Shown here: positions 25,151-37,315 of the stretch, piece after piece
How positions within the stretch are numbered: position 1 is the first letter of the stretch
Layout of the letters: each line of letters opens with the position of its first letter
Assembly: GCA_037447655.1 (NCBI GenBank)
Contig: JBBHKE010000308.1
Span: 144,812-208,811, forward strand
Length of the DNA: 64,000 nucleotides
Direction: 5' to 3'
From: Zygnema cylindricum
Taxonomy: Eukaryota > Streptophyta > Zygnematophyceae > Zygnematales > Zygnemataceae
The notes under the pieces: model-generated
Told to the model about the DNA's origin: nothing
The model's database searches: none
Seen by the model: the letters and a program-made list of their open reading frames with translations, nothing else
Program-made: the position numbers and the translations under genes

Positions 25151-28100
25151 AAATTATAAAACCCCAAGTCATAACCTCATAATCTAGCAGCTGTGCTTGT
25201 CAAAAATCCAGGTCATGTACGTTTGGCCTCACCTGAATTTATAAACAATTTCCACTGCTTTTTAGGTGATGCCAGGTAAATAAATGAATCAAAGACCAGC
25301 CGCCGCAGCTACTGTGAGGACATGCATGGCGGGTACTATTAACCGTCAACCGTCTCTTTTTTCCAAAAGGTGGAAGAGTCTGCTAGACCAGGCCGTTGAG
25401 ATTACGAGATTACAAATGTGACCATGAAAATCTGAATTAAACAGACAAAACAAGTAAGGATTATTAGAGCAAAAAGTGTGAAAGGAAGAAGAAACAGATA
25501 TACTGGTTGAAACATGTTTCAAAATTTCAACGAGTCAGCTAGGTCTGGTTTGTCCATATAAAACTAGGGTTTACTCTCACCAGCAAATATTCCCCAGCAC
25601 GCTGATGATAAACGCTTCTTTACACAGCTAGCACTAAAGTAAGCAAAATATCCACAACTGAATTGATAAACGATACAAATAGAGGCCCTCAAGTGTCCTT
25701 TGTCCCTTGTCTTTTTGTGCCTCCAGAAAAACAAATGGATCATCGATCGACTGCCGCCATACTGACACAGCATATCTACTTCCACTAAATGCTCCATAAA
25801 ACCCTAAAAACATAGGGCACACAAAAAATTAAACCACCACGATAGCTTACTCTATTAACAAAAAATAAATCAACCACAATTAAATATATTTCCACCAAAA
25901 GCTACATCATCACAAGCTAGCAGAGCAAAGAAATTTAGTGTAGATAAAACTGACGTGGACAATTATTCACCACTATTAGTGCTATATATGTTTTTACGGT
26001 CAAAAGCACAAGAAGACCGGCATTGAATTAGGGCTATCAAAACCAACAGCGACTCACGGCCTAGAAATTGATATGATCCTTACTTGTGATTGGTTTAACC
26101 CTGAAGTATGTGGCGTCCTTCTGTTAACTTCATTCGGTGAGTTGTCATCAAGAACAACATAGGAACCAGATGCTTTGGACTTTTTTAAGTTTCCCAGCCT
26201 CGACTTCCTCAGAATTCATTCTGCGACCATCGGCCAAATTTATTTTTTAGGGTTTTTTTGGGTTTCTATGGCCTTCCCATAGTTGGCATAAAAAATCAGT
26301 TGCAAGAGAATAAATATTTTTTTAGCGTCTATTTATTCGTTAGCACATTGTCAAGAAAAATTTGGTAGTTATTTTTTTGTAGTCTATTTATCGGTTGGCA
26401 CTTCACAAATTAGTTAGCAAGGTACTACAAGCATTCGCAAAACCAATATAGACAGCCAATCAAAACGAGCAAACCAAAAACAAGATGCCCATGGTCTCCT
26501 GAGTAAGGCATAAGCGAAATGAAATCAGATACCTGTGTTGAGAGAAAAGGCATAACCTTACAGCAGGCTGACAAAAAATTATCCAAGAAACAAGACATTG
26601 ACAACTGTCACCGAGATTAATAAACAGACTACCCAATAATTATCAAAAACAAACATCACATTGAAAGAGTTCACCAAGAACCACATTTCAAAATGATAAA
26701 CAATCAAGCATATCTGCCGCTAGAAAAAACATAGATACATCGCAGCAATATGGACATTCAATTGCAAAACAAAAAAACAAAAAAAACGAAGCAAACAAAC
26801 CAAATAGCAGCTGTTTTAAGACTCTTTCCTGCAGCGTCACGATAGTAAAACCAAGGAAACATACTATTGTAACTGGTTTAGACACCTTTACTTTTTTAAT
26901 GACATTTGCATAATCAGTAAAATCAACAATCCAACTACTTGCATTGCCAGAAAACTATCAGCTGTCGTTAAACCATAACCAATATTACTATTCATGAAGA
27001 CGAACTTAATGTAACCGTTAGGTCCACAAGGACATTGAAGGGCCTTAAACTCCACCACACTAATACATTTCAATCAATTTCTCTCAAAACCTTGCAAAAG
27101 TACGTTTAAAAACAAACTTCAGCAAGAAGACCTAAAGTAAAATCGAAACGAGACAGACTTCCAACAACGAGCCAAAAAGCGGATCGCATTAACCGAAAAC
27201 CGAACATCGGCTTACCTTAAAACAAACATCATGGTTCTCATATTGAAAAAGAAGCAAATGTTCACAATATTGTAGCCTGTAATTTTGGGAAAAGAAACAC
27301 TCACGAAGAAAAAAAAAAGTTGCGGGGAAATCAGACACCAAACATTGCAAACTGCGTATCAGGAAATTCCAACTATTAATTCAATGAAGACTTCCAAAAT
27401 AGATCAGAAAATAATCTCAAAGGAAAGAAAAGCAGAGGAGCCTTGTGCCCTTACCAGTCAGCTGTACTGCAAGCAGTACTTGTAGAGGGGGAGTGGGGAA
27501 ACCCGAAAACCTCCGTTGTCATCATTTTATGATGAAATCGAGTGAGCCAATAGGCTTGTCGTTTTGCCATGCCACGAGCCAGCTGTCACTCATCCATCAC
27601 ATGCAAATAATCAACCAACTCTTGCTGTTGAAAAAGCCTCCATCTGCACCAAAAAAACCGTTTTATCAAAGAAGCAAAATCCATAATGTACTTTAGATTC
27701 TTCGTTTTTCAAATAAGCAAAAACAAAGAATGCACTTAAGATACTCTCTAAAATATCTAATCAGCGATACTGCTCAAGAATTTACGCAGAGACATACCCT
27801 GGAGAACTGAGACTAACCAGCATAATAACAGTAAATCATCTTTACAATCGATTATATGTACAATCAATTCTATTTACAGTCAATCATATTCATAATCATA
27901 TTCATATTAACGGTAGTCAGAATACATGAACTCACCAATTCCACAACTGGTTTTTCAGTCATAATTTCGGAAGCAGTTGCAGAAGCACGCAAACGTGTCA
28001 AACGCAAACCACTTCTTTCTTTCTTTCTTTCTTTCTTGGAAACAACAGCCTTTCCACGGAACTGAGAAGCCATAGAGCTTCATCCGGAACTGGCTATGCT

Positions 28101-30789
28101 GTGAGGCCCCGCCATCGCAGAAACTCCATGATTAATTTTTGCTGTGAGAGTAGAATTACTCAATACCACAGACCTAGCCACTCCTACTATTGACAGCACA
28201 GCAGTAGCCGCGGTTTTCTGCAGAATAACTTGTATTCCTCATTCTGCAGCCTAGGTGGGAGCAATTGGCAGAAGCCCTTGGAATTGCGTTGTTGGACATT
28301 CCGTTGCTTTGCAAAATTGGAGTCTAACTCGGGAGTGGGAGTGGGAGTGGGAGAAGGGATGGACAGCTGGCAGGAGCGCTTGGATTGGATTGAACGTACT
28401 GTTGTTTTGAAAGTTTGTAATCTAACGAGGGAGAGGGAGAGGGGAGAGGGAGAGGGAAATGGAGAAGGAAGGAGCGGGAGGAGAGGGGATCCATTAAAAA
28501 TCGACAAAAATAAATGCTGGTGGTAAGTTGAGAAGAAAACGACAGAGGAAACGTGTAAACCAACCAGAAAAACGACAAAAGAAAAGGTACGCTGGACCTG
28601 TGAGTCACAGCGAAAACGACATATCAAACAGATGGACGTGACAATTAAAGGGACAAAAAAAACGTTGAAACTGTACTCTAATACAAAAACGACAATTACA
28701 CATGTAAACGCTACGTGTAGATCGACAAAAGAAAAAGGTACGCTACAATAATACGACAGAAAAAAACATACGCTGTAAAAAAACGCAGCATCAAAAACAG
28801 TCCAAAACACTAAAACGACAAAGATAAAATAGACGTTAAAGTACAAATTGACAAAGAGAATAGATCCGTTCGAAAACGTACCTTGCAAGTACCGCTACAC
28901 CGCGAATCGTAATTAGAGTAAGTAGCGCTAATTCGGTCGCCCAAAATTTCGACTCTATCACGTCATTTAGAGTAAATGATTCTAGTTTTTTCATTATTCT
29001 AATTTAGGGAAGGTTTAATTAGCGTAAAAAATTATAATATAGGTTCGTTTTAAATAGTATGGAGTACGGACGACGTCCGTCAGTGCAAAATTGTACTTTC
29101 TTAAATAAAAAGGTACAAATACTGATTTAATAGACTCGCGGTCGCACGTCGAGTCGCAATAAACAAAAAGACTCAATCACATCGAAAAAAATCGTTCGCA
29201 TAACTTTCGTCCGTCGACAGCATCGTCGTCAGTGTGAACATTAACCCTTAAGTTACATGTTACAAGTTTATAGTATAACGGCGACAACACGTGTTTGCGT
29301 TTATTTCTATAATAACTTTGTAACTGCTGTTCGACGTTCCGCGTATTCAGTTAGAATAGGGAACTTCGCACCAATTTCATTAAAACTGTATTCTAATATA
29401 GGACCGCGTCTGTTTTAGCGTAAATATAAATCCTAAAAAAACCAAACTTACCAAAATGTCCCTTGAAAGGAGTAACTTTTTACTGAAATATGGGTTTTTA
29501 CCACAATGGCACATGAAATAGAGTAAACATATTGACAAAAATTGAATAAATATACAACATTTGGCGTGGGTGATATATTTCGTGAGGTAACGCCAAATGC
29601 GGACAGACCTCACAAAATACAATCTTCTTGGACCAATCACAGTCACGCTTTCTTTGTCCTATCGCAACCGTTTTTTTTTTTTTGGTTCCCTGTGGAATCT
29701 GACGACTGCGCCGCCATCCTGAAAATCTCTCCATTTTTTCAACAGGGATCTGACACAGTTTCGCTTCCTCTTTCACCGCCATGGATTGCTTCGCCCACGT
29801 CATCGCTTTGACGCCGTTTTCTTACATTTTTTAATTGTGTTAGACGAAATGGCAAACATTTTGTTGCCCGTCAACTCCACCATTGATGACGTGGCAAGAG
29901 CCTACGCTCTTACTGGAGTGGCTCAGTATGACGTGGCAATTACCATTTTCCTTTAAAATCCAAATAAAATTTTTGGAGACCCATGATAGCTTCTTCTTTA
30001 TTATCCTTTCACTTTTTTGCCGGTTTTTTCCAAGCAGGTTATGTCTTTACTAATCTTTATTATATTATCTTGTTTTATGAAGCCTTATTTGAAGGTAACT
30101 CCTATCTTTTTTTTTTTTTTTTTTTTAACTTTTGTTTCCCCCCTTTCACCTTTTCTGTTAGCCGGTTTATTTAAGCTTGGTTATTTTCCCTCTTATAAAT
30201 ATTCATGTTATGAGTTTTGAAAGAAATTTTGTGAATGTTTAGAAAGGAAATACAAATTCTTTTGTTATGTTTTGGTTGAAGAATGCTGACTTTTTTTCGA
30301 AACGGAAATGGTATGCAACTCTTTTTCGTATTTTTCTTACTTTCTTTACCTTCATTTTATTGTCCTCTTTTTGATTTCAGTATATATGCAGGAGTCAACT
30401 TTCGAAAATACCTAAAGGATGGCTTGAGTGTTGGTTTCAAAGTACATTGCGAAAAATAAAAAAAATAATGAAAAAGTTCATACTAACTCAAACTATCCAT
30501 GTTTTAGTAAACATATTTTTGTTGTTTATGAACTCATTAGACAAGTCCAAAGTACCTATGTGTTATGCATATGTATTTTTTCTGAACTAGCAGCTCTATT
30601 TGTAATGTACCTTTTCTGAGCGACTCCTCCAACCACAAAGTTCTTTGCTGCTCTCTTATCATCCGAAATCTCTAATGCAACTTGTAGTTATCTAGGGTTT
30701 GGTAGATTTTAGTCCCCTGCAGCTTTCATCCGTGTATTCTCCCTCTTCACTTCCTGTCTTTTTCTCTCTCTACTCCCTTTTCGTCGTTA
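25151..30789. other. Long stretch with no supported gene
   Basis: I see no gene I can name in these 5.6 kb. There is a CTTT microsatellite at 28013-28037 and GA-rich runs at 28430-28490. A possible M3 left end (CTACACCGCGAATCGTAATTAG) lies at 28895, with no right end found. The 29700-29960 segment is more balanced in composition, with short open frames on both strands, including a 35-codon frame starting ATGGCAAACATTTTG near 29850. It could be the edge of a gene but cannot be assigned. Confidence 0.4.
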
Positions 30790-30792
30790 AAA

Positions 30793-30829
<37 letters not shown>

Positions 30830-30978
30830 CATTTTGTACACTTCAAAAAATGATTAATAAAAATAAGAATAAAATATCACATTTTGTACACTTCATAAAA
30901 TATTGAATAAAAATAATAATAACAATTCTCATTTTGTACACTTCAAAAATTAATAAATAAAAGTAATAATAAAAATTC
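30790..30978. repeat. Poly(A) run followed by a ~50-bp tandem repeat
   Basis: An A-run of about 37 bases is followed by three copies of a unit starting TCACATTTTGTACACTTC and ending in AATAAAAATAATAAT, each roughly 50 bp. A poly(A) tail followed by tandem copies could mark a retroposed end, but no body is recognisable upstream. Confidence 0.65.
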
Positions 30979-31078
30979 ATGCCTGAAACGAACAGTCGGC
31001 AATTTTTTTTTTCATATCATACTTTGACTAAATTAGTGTGGGTTTCAAGTTTTCATATGTGAAGTTCAGTGCCGTAGT

Positions 31079-31397
31079 ACGTACTAAATAAATAACTGTA
31101 TGAATTAGTATTACAATATTAGTACTTTTTCGTCGGTTACATTTTGCGGCGTTACCTTTTAAGTCATGGAACTAAAATCACGCTGTACGTCGCGTTTCAT
31201 AAAAATTGTCGTTGTCGCTAAAACAACATATTAAATAAAAAAAATATATATATATATAAAATACAATATATCGCGATATATATCGCGATAATTTATCTTG
31301 GTCGCAGTACGATATATCGAGAACTTTCCTCGATCGATATTCGATATATCGAATATCGAAATTATCGCGATATGAAACTACCCGATACCCAACACTA
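31079..31397. mobile_element. FB1 element, partial copy
   Basis: It ends CCCGATACCCAACACTA, the FB1 terminus. Inside, TATATCGCGATAATTTAT and CGATATTCGATATATCGAA match FB1. The portion 31090-31240 matches the reverse complement of 39080-39180 (GGTTACATTTTGCGGCGT). The other terminus is missing. Confidence 0.65.
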
Positions 31398-31447
31398 CCA
31401 AAAAGGTTCTTTTATTTTTTTGAGATACGCTAATATTAATACTTTAA

Positions 31448-32210
31448 GGGTGAAGTTCCATTACACGAAAAGTGGGGTTCGTTACTGGACGTCGTACGTT
31501 TTCGTACGGAAACGTACCAGATTTTTTTTATTGTCGGAGGAAACATCGTTACCGGAAAGCTGTCGTGAAGCTCCAATGATGTAGGCGTAATTCTTGACCG
31601 TTGGATGTTTCACTTTTTGAGATCCGCGAAGCAATCGAGCACATCATCCAGTGGGCCCCAACTCTCCTCCGCAAGGAGAGTTAGGGCCCACTAGATGATT
31701 GCCATTCGTTACCATTGGTACACGTGAAAAGGGAAAAAAAAATCTACGTTGTACAAGCGATCATAGGCGTGCACGTCGTACATGCCATGTGCCTCTTGCC
31801 ACGTTGAATGCAGGTCAAGTGAAAATATCCTCGCACGCTCCGTTTGACATCCACCGACATTCAAAGTTTGCCGCGACCTTTAAAGTTTGTCACGTCTTTT
31901 TGCCATTCCGTTCCCAAATTTTGATTTCCATTTTCAAAATCAAAATCTAGCCGAAAACTTTATGTACGAATCATTAATTACCTCCGGTGGTACAGAAATT
32001 TCATACAGATATTCCGTTTGTAGATTTTTTTCAAGATTTTTAGAATCTGTACTTTAACCTAGTGACGCCAATCATAATTGAGGAAGGTTTGTTACTGGCC
32101 CGACACAATGGAGCGGACTTCCAGTAAACGCTGCCAGTAGACTTGTTCGTACAACGCTGCCAGTAGACTTGTCCGTACATTTACTGGGACCGCCTAATGG
32201 AACTTCACCC
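31448..32210. mobile_element. M4 element (Harbinger/Tourist-like), TSD TAA
   Basis: The left end GGGTGAAGTTCCATTA and right end TAATGGAACTTCACCC are perfect inverted repeats. TAA lies directly outside each end (31445-31447 and 32211-32213). This matches the 3-bp TWA duplications of PIF/Harbinger-type elements. At 763 bp without a transposase, it is non-autonomous. It contains a long internal hairpin at 31643-31699. Confidence 0.85.
31643..31699. repeat. Long hairpin inside an M4 element
   Basis: ATCATCCAGTGGGCCCC and its partner GGGCCCACTAGATGAT, plus AACTCTCCT against AGGAGAGTT, form a stem of about 25 bp with two mismatches and a five-base loop. As RNA it would resemble a microRNA-like fold-back, but it may only reflect the structure of the element. 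Confidence 0.75.
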
Positions 32211-32304
32211 TAATACAGTAAAAGGTACGCTGGATAAAAAATCCAACAAGTTAAAAAAAGTCACTACAACGCGAAAACGACAAGGAAAAAATAAACGTAT
32301 GAAT

Positions 32305-32610
32305 CATATTTCAAAAGTAGGTGAAAGAAGGCCCATACAATATGCCTATTTTATGCAAAACATACAATATGACCTTAAGACCCATATTGTATTCGGACCT
32401 ATTCGGGCCAATTAAAACATCCAGACAAAAAATTGGACCAATAAAAACATTCGGACCAAAAAATTTTATTTACACCGTCAAATTCGGACGATCGGACGGT
32501 CGTTGATCAAGGTAGCGATCTAAGAAGATCACATGAAAATCCTATAACACAACTTACGATAAAGGCACCTACCAAAGGCCTACCATAAAAACGCCTACTT
32601 TTGAACTATG
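32305..32610. mobile_element. M2 element, short form, near-perfect 8-bp TSD
   Basis: It runs from CATATTTCAAAAGTAGG to CCTACTTTTGAACTATG variants (306 bp). The flanks GTATGAAT and GTTTGAAT differ at one base. The interior carries GAAGGCCCATACAATATGCC and a GGACGATCGGACGG block, but lacks the long middle of the 9201 copy. Confidence 0.85.
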
Positions 32611-32785
32611 GTTTGAATACAGATCGACAAAGCAAAAATATATCCGTTCGATAACGTGGACAAAATCAAAAAGGTTCGTGTACAAAAAAGACAAAGACAA
32701 AATAAACGCTTAAATTCAAATCGATAAGTCCATTGGACAGCGTTTGCTGCCGAATGGACGTTGTTTTATACGACACAGTACAAAA

Positions 32786-33090
32786 CATAGTTCAAAAGTA
32801 GGTGAAAGCAGGCCCATACAATATGCCTATTGTATGCAAAACATACAATATGACCTTAAAACCCATATTGTATTCGGACCTATTCGGACCAATTAAAACA
32901 TTCGGACCAAAACTTGGACCAATTAAAACATTTAGACCAACTAATTTTATTTGAACCGTCAGATTCGGACGATCGGACATTCGCTGATCAAAGTAGCCTC
33001 TAAGAAGATCAAATGAAAAGCCCATAACACAACTTACGATAAAGGCGCCGACCAAAGGCCTACCGTAAAAACGCCCACTTTTGAACTATG
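32786..33090. mobile_element. M2 element, short form, perfect 8-bp TSD
   Basis: It begins CATAGTTCAAAAGTAGGTGA and ends GCCCACTTTTGAACTATG, with GTACAAAA directly on both sides. At 305 bp it is very similar to and in the same orientation as the copy at 32305. Only 175 bp separates the two, and each has its own target duplication, so they are two separate insertions. Confidence 0.9.
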
Positions 33091-33361
33091 GTACAAAAGG
33101 ACTGGAAACACGGCGGAAACCTTTCGAAATCCGAAACACCTACAATACTACGAACTCCGGCGTCCTCGAATGCAGTTGAACAAGGAAAGTTAACTACCGT
33201 ACGGATTCAACGGGATATTGCATCGAATCTGCTGTCGGATGTATTTCATCGGATGGTTGACTTTATGCCGACTCAAGACATTTTGAACGCGACGACAAAC
33301 TGTATCGGCGAAAGATTCTTGAAGGGAATTCACCGACACAATCATACTCAACAAGTAGACA

Positions 33362-33590
33362 GTTAGGGTATGGCCCCATGTGGCGAAGTTCGGGTTTTTT
33401 TTGTCGTTTTATTTTAAAACTTAGTGCCGTACTGCCTAAGTTGCGACCGTACGAAGAAATCGCAAATTTGTATTGTACAATTTGCGTCATTCTCGAACTT
33501 AGGATGTACGAAAATTTGTCGTTTTGCGTTTATTCGACCCACTGTCACGTCATCGTCAAACTTATCATAAAACACATTGGCAATGTGTTT
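33362..33590. repeat. Dispersed repeat R5, copy 1
   Basis: It shares long blocks with 61508-61735: GTTAGGGTATGGCCCCATGT, AACTTAG-GTCGTACTGC-TAAGTTG, AATTTGCGTCAT-CTCGAA-TTAGGATGTA and TCGACCCACT. It is non-coding and its class is unknown. Confidence 0.7.
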
Positions 33591-34530
33591 TAAGCTAAGT
33601 AAATCTGTTTACACCAATAGAAAAACAAATTTTCACGTGTGAATTTTTTTCAAAAATATTTGACGAAAAAAAAAATACAGGGTTGTTGGGTTCTGTCCGG
33701 TAGTACCTTGTACGGTTTTTTTTTGCAGGGGTCATGAGCCTGCAGTGCCCTTCGACAGAAAGGTGACAAATCTGCCAAGGCGCCATTGTTGCTAGCCCTC
33801 ACTGCCAGTGTCACGTTGTGCCCCATCCACACCTTCAAATTACACTATTTCGCATTCTGCCACAAGTTGGTTTTAAGGGCAGCGGAGGCAGCAGGAGGGA
33901 ACGAGAGAAGATATTCAGAGCGGCGTTTTTCAATCACCGCGGAAGGTATAAAAGCACTACTCCGTGCCATTTGAAAATTAGTATAACATCAAAAAACCAT
34001 TTTCCACATTAAAAAACATTCTTCGCTGGAAAAACACAGCATTTTACCCTAATCAACGTTTTCTCATAATATGGCCTTAAATTTGTTTATATATTTTTAA
34101 TGAAAAATAAAACATTCAACATTCTTCTTCTTTCTTCCTTAAAGAAAGAAAAAAAACTTGGTTACTTGCTCTTTTTTAGCTAAGGAAAGAGCTGAGGACG
34201 ACAAGCGCCTAGGGTTTGTCTGAAAGAGTTAGGAGATTTTTCTTTGGTGTTTACTTTTCATATTAACTTCTTCCTGTAGTTTTGAATGTGAAATAAACAA
34301 CAATGTAAATCAGCAATGGAGGCTCAGTTTATAACTCTTGTGTCAACTCCTGTAGGTGATTTATTTACGGAATTGCTAATGGTCAAAGTTCGAAAGAGAG
34401 TTTAAAAGAAGTTTTAGAAGAAAGTTTTAATAAAAATTTAGAAGATATTTAGAAGAAAATTACCACAGAAAAAAAAAAATCTTTTTTTTATTAGCCTCTG
34501 TTTGACCGAGACATACGCTTTGAATTGCAG
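33591..34530. other. Upstream region of the small gene
   Basis: A CTTCTTTCTTCC-rich stretch at 34120-34150 and TTTTTTAGCTAAG near 34175 could be part of a promoter or 5' UTR of the gene that follows. A short frame starts ATGGAGGCTCAG at 34316. If it spliced at GTAGGT (34352) to 35556, it would supply a start codon in frame, but this is only one possibility. Confidence 0.3.
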
Positions 34531-34649
34531 AATAAGCCGAAGTTGGGTTGATATCGAACTCTCTCTCCCATACTGACCTTGGTTGTGATATTACCCTTAA
34601 CATAGTAGCCTGTAGTGATACTTCATCCTCCTTCCATCACCCAGACAAG
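34531..34649 (+). other. Candidate 5' UTR exon of the small gene
   Basis: It is bounded by TTGAATTGCAG upstream and AAG|GTGAGT downstream, both good splice sites. It contains no ATG, and all three forward frames have stops, so it would be untranslated. The 906-bp intron to 35556 is T-rich. Confidence 0.4.
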
Positions 34650-35555
34650 GTGAGTTTTTTCAACTCCAAAATGATATCTTATTACATCTAAGTGATTTGG
34701 TGTGGTTTTTTGAAGCAGAGATTGTGAGGTATTTTTTAACTTAATAATCATTATTGTGTGTGTTTTGCAATTTTCTTTGTGTTAATAAATAAGTTATGCA
34801 TGTTTAGTTTAAAGATTTTAACTTAAGACGTAATAACAGTGAAATAGTAAAAAAAACGATCGAAATTTGCCTTTGTTTTTTGTGATTGTGGACGACAAAC
34901 TTAAGATGGTTGATCTGCTTGTGTTGATACTATTATTGTGAAAATCGATTCATTTACACATGGTTTTGTACCTAGTTTGCATTTTGAACGAATTTAAGGT
35001 CGATATATTGTAAAATTGGTATTTATCAATTTTGCGACATTTGAAATTTGGTATACATAAAATTGCCCGATGTATAACACCATTTATACTCACGTTCATT
35101 TCTGTTTCCATTTTAATTGTAGTTAATAGGCATTTCTTTTTTCAGCAAATTAGTGAGTATCCACACTATTTATGGTGTATACGTCGAATGCTATGTGTGG
35201 GAGTGCTGTTTTTTTTCCGTCAACCTGTTTTACATCAAATCCAAACCAAACAATTTAAAAGAAAGAAAATATTTTTCCTATTTTGGCACAGTTTTTTGAT
35301 TTCTGGTCATATCCACGCTAGTTATGGGGAATTTGTCGAAAGCTTGGCATCATTGTGTAAGCTTTCACAGGCATTACTAGAACGCCAACACTATTGCTAT
35401 TTCTTTTTCCTATTAAATATTTTCTCTCTCGATGAAATAATTCCCATGTCATCACTATTGAAGTTGACAGATAACTTAGTTTACGAGAAATACATAATAA
35501 ATATTAACTAATTCCTGTTACTAAACTAATATTTCTGCTTGTTGTATTCTGACAG

Positions 35556-36015
35556 GTCATCACCGATGACCTTGAGTCTCTCATCAAGCAAACTGTAAAC
35601 CCTGCGACTTCTGACTACGTTGTCATCACTGGAATCCAGATCCACTCTGGAGCCCAGGTAAGAAAGACCTCTCTTTTCTCTTCTGTTTCACATTCTTACT
35701 CTTGCTACTCCTTGCTCTGATTTTTACCTTTACATTACGTGGGATTGCTTTTACAAGACATTCCTGAAAAAATAAAATTTGTTCTTTCTGTTTACTACTT
35801 TATGTTTACAAACATTTTCTCTACCACTCAAACGGCACTAAAAAACAATTTCATTTTTCTCCCTTCAGGTTCCCGGTGAGCCTTTCCGCATGGACCGTTT
35901 GATCGACTACGTCTTCCCCGGAACCATGTATGTGGTTGTTAGAGGCAAGCGATTTGAGATTGAGGTCACTCTCGGAGGCCAGGGAGTGAATGTCGTGGAG
36001 AAGGTTTCTGCATAA
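35556..36015 (+). CDS. Unrecognised small protein, last two exons
   Basis: Exon 35556-35657 (acceptor TTCTGACAG, donor CAG|GTAAGA) joins exon 35869-36015 (acceptor CCCTTCAG) in phase 0 and ends in TAA. The visible part is 82 residues: a helical start VITDDLESLIKQTV, then VVITGIQIHSGAQ, GEPFRMDRLIDYVFPGTMY, VVVRGKRFEIEVTLGG and VVEKVSA, suggesting a small alpha-then-beta fold. Codon use is C-rich at third positions, unlike the AT-rich surroundings, as in highly expressed genes. The FRMDRL patch recalls small peptidase-inhibitor domains (potato inhibitor I / I78), but that is weak and I do not claim it. No ATG lies in frame between 35556 and the preceding stop, so the start is in an upstream exon I cannot fix. 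There is no signal peptide or membrane segment in what is visible. Confidence 0.75.
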
Positions 36016-37315
36016 GAAAAGAAAATACTATTTCTGTGTACTTTGTAAAGTGACTGTGTGTTTTGATTATGTGGTAGCAAAGGACCAGATTCTATTTGTT
36101 TGCTTAATATACGATCGCAGATTGATTCTGTCGATACTCTGTAGTTATGCAACTTTGTTTTTAACACTTGGTAGGTTTTGAAGAGCTAGTGTCTAGCAAA
36201 GGAGTAGTGTATTGACTTCCGCCTATCAACGCAGGGAGGAGCAGTAGGGCAGTGTTTAGTCGCAGAGGTTGACAATGAGGTTAATTTAGTGTGTAGCCTA
36301 TTTCTCCACATTGTTAATAATGGTTTGTTTACTTATAAAAAATGTGAAGTTTGTTAAATTCGTTCTCTTGCAAGAACTTGTTTTGAGTTTTGGAGTAATT
36401 GGTGCAATCTGAATATAATGTACCATGCGCAAGTAAGGGTGTCTGTCTATCTACTTCCTTCAAAATTAAACGCTAAACCAAGAAATGAAAAAGTGTCATA
36501 CGAAAAAAGTGCAGAAGCCGAAATAGAATTTATGTTATCCTCAAACTTAGCTTCGAATTACTGCGTCTTTCCATCTTCAAAATTAATGGTTACCCACCTT
36601 GAGAACCGAGTGAAACAAAATGACGCCGACCAACAAATAGGAAAACAGATTTCACAGGATGTCAATCATATTGGGGGAGAGAAATAGATGTAATTTTTTT
36701 TTGCCTGTCACCAGTATGTACTGAAAAATCATTCGTAAAAGACTCGGAACATAATATCATTTTCAAAACTCTTCGCCGCCATAGCGACCTCCCCTCCCTC
36801 TCCCACTCTTCCCCACTCCTGCAGAAATGTTTCACCATAGCATTATTGTGAGAAGAGAGAGATCTGGAAAAGAAAAAAAATGGCTACCTCTTTGCGGAAT
36901 TTGGTGTCAACGAAAAAACAAAATCAAGAAGTATGGAGGAAAGCTATAGAATTAGTGATGTCGACAGTGTCATCAATATGTATGACCTCGACAATGTTAC
37001 AAGATACCGGATGTTTGCAATGACACGAAAAAAACCGAAGTCTACAATAGCCACGACTTTGAGTGACAACGTTTGTTTTCAAAAATCGGAACATCCATAG
37101 ACCGAGTAGGGAGAATCTTCACTACAAAACTTTGTGCGCTCAAGTTACAGTTGCATCGGTACACACCCTAAGATGCCTCCAAAAGGTTAAATGTCTTGCA
37201 AGGGAAAGGTATAGTTCAGAAGTGTTTCGAGATTTGAAAATATTTCAGATGAATGCCCACAAAGGATGGCCCCAATTTTATGTTCAATTAATGTTATGAA
37301 GTTGGAAGTCAATAA
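36016..37315. other. 3' flank of the small gene; no further gene
   Basis: The 3' UTR probably runs a few hundred bases. A frame at 36418-36687 (89 codons) has ordinary composition but no recognisable motif. Nothing else is seen. Confidence 0.35.

Noticed and set aside
28187-28888. A 233-codon minus-strand frame
   Set aside because: It crosses GA-rich simple sequence, is unusually rich in Phe, Val, Ser and Leu, and has no recognisable domain.
35032-35511. A 159-codon frame just upstream of the small gene's exon
   Set aside because: It lies in a T-rich intron, is dominated by Phe/Leu/Ile, does not join the next exon in frame, and matches no family.
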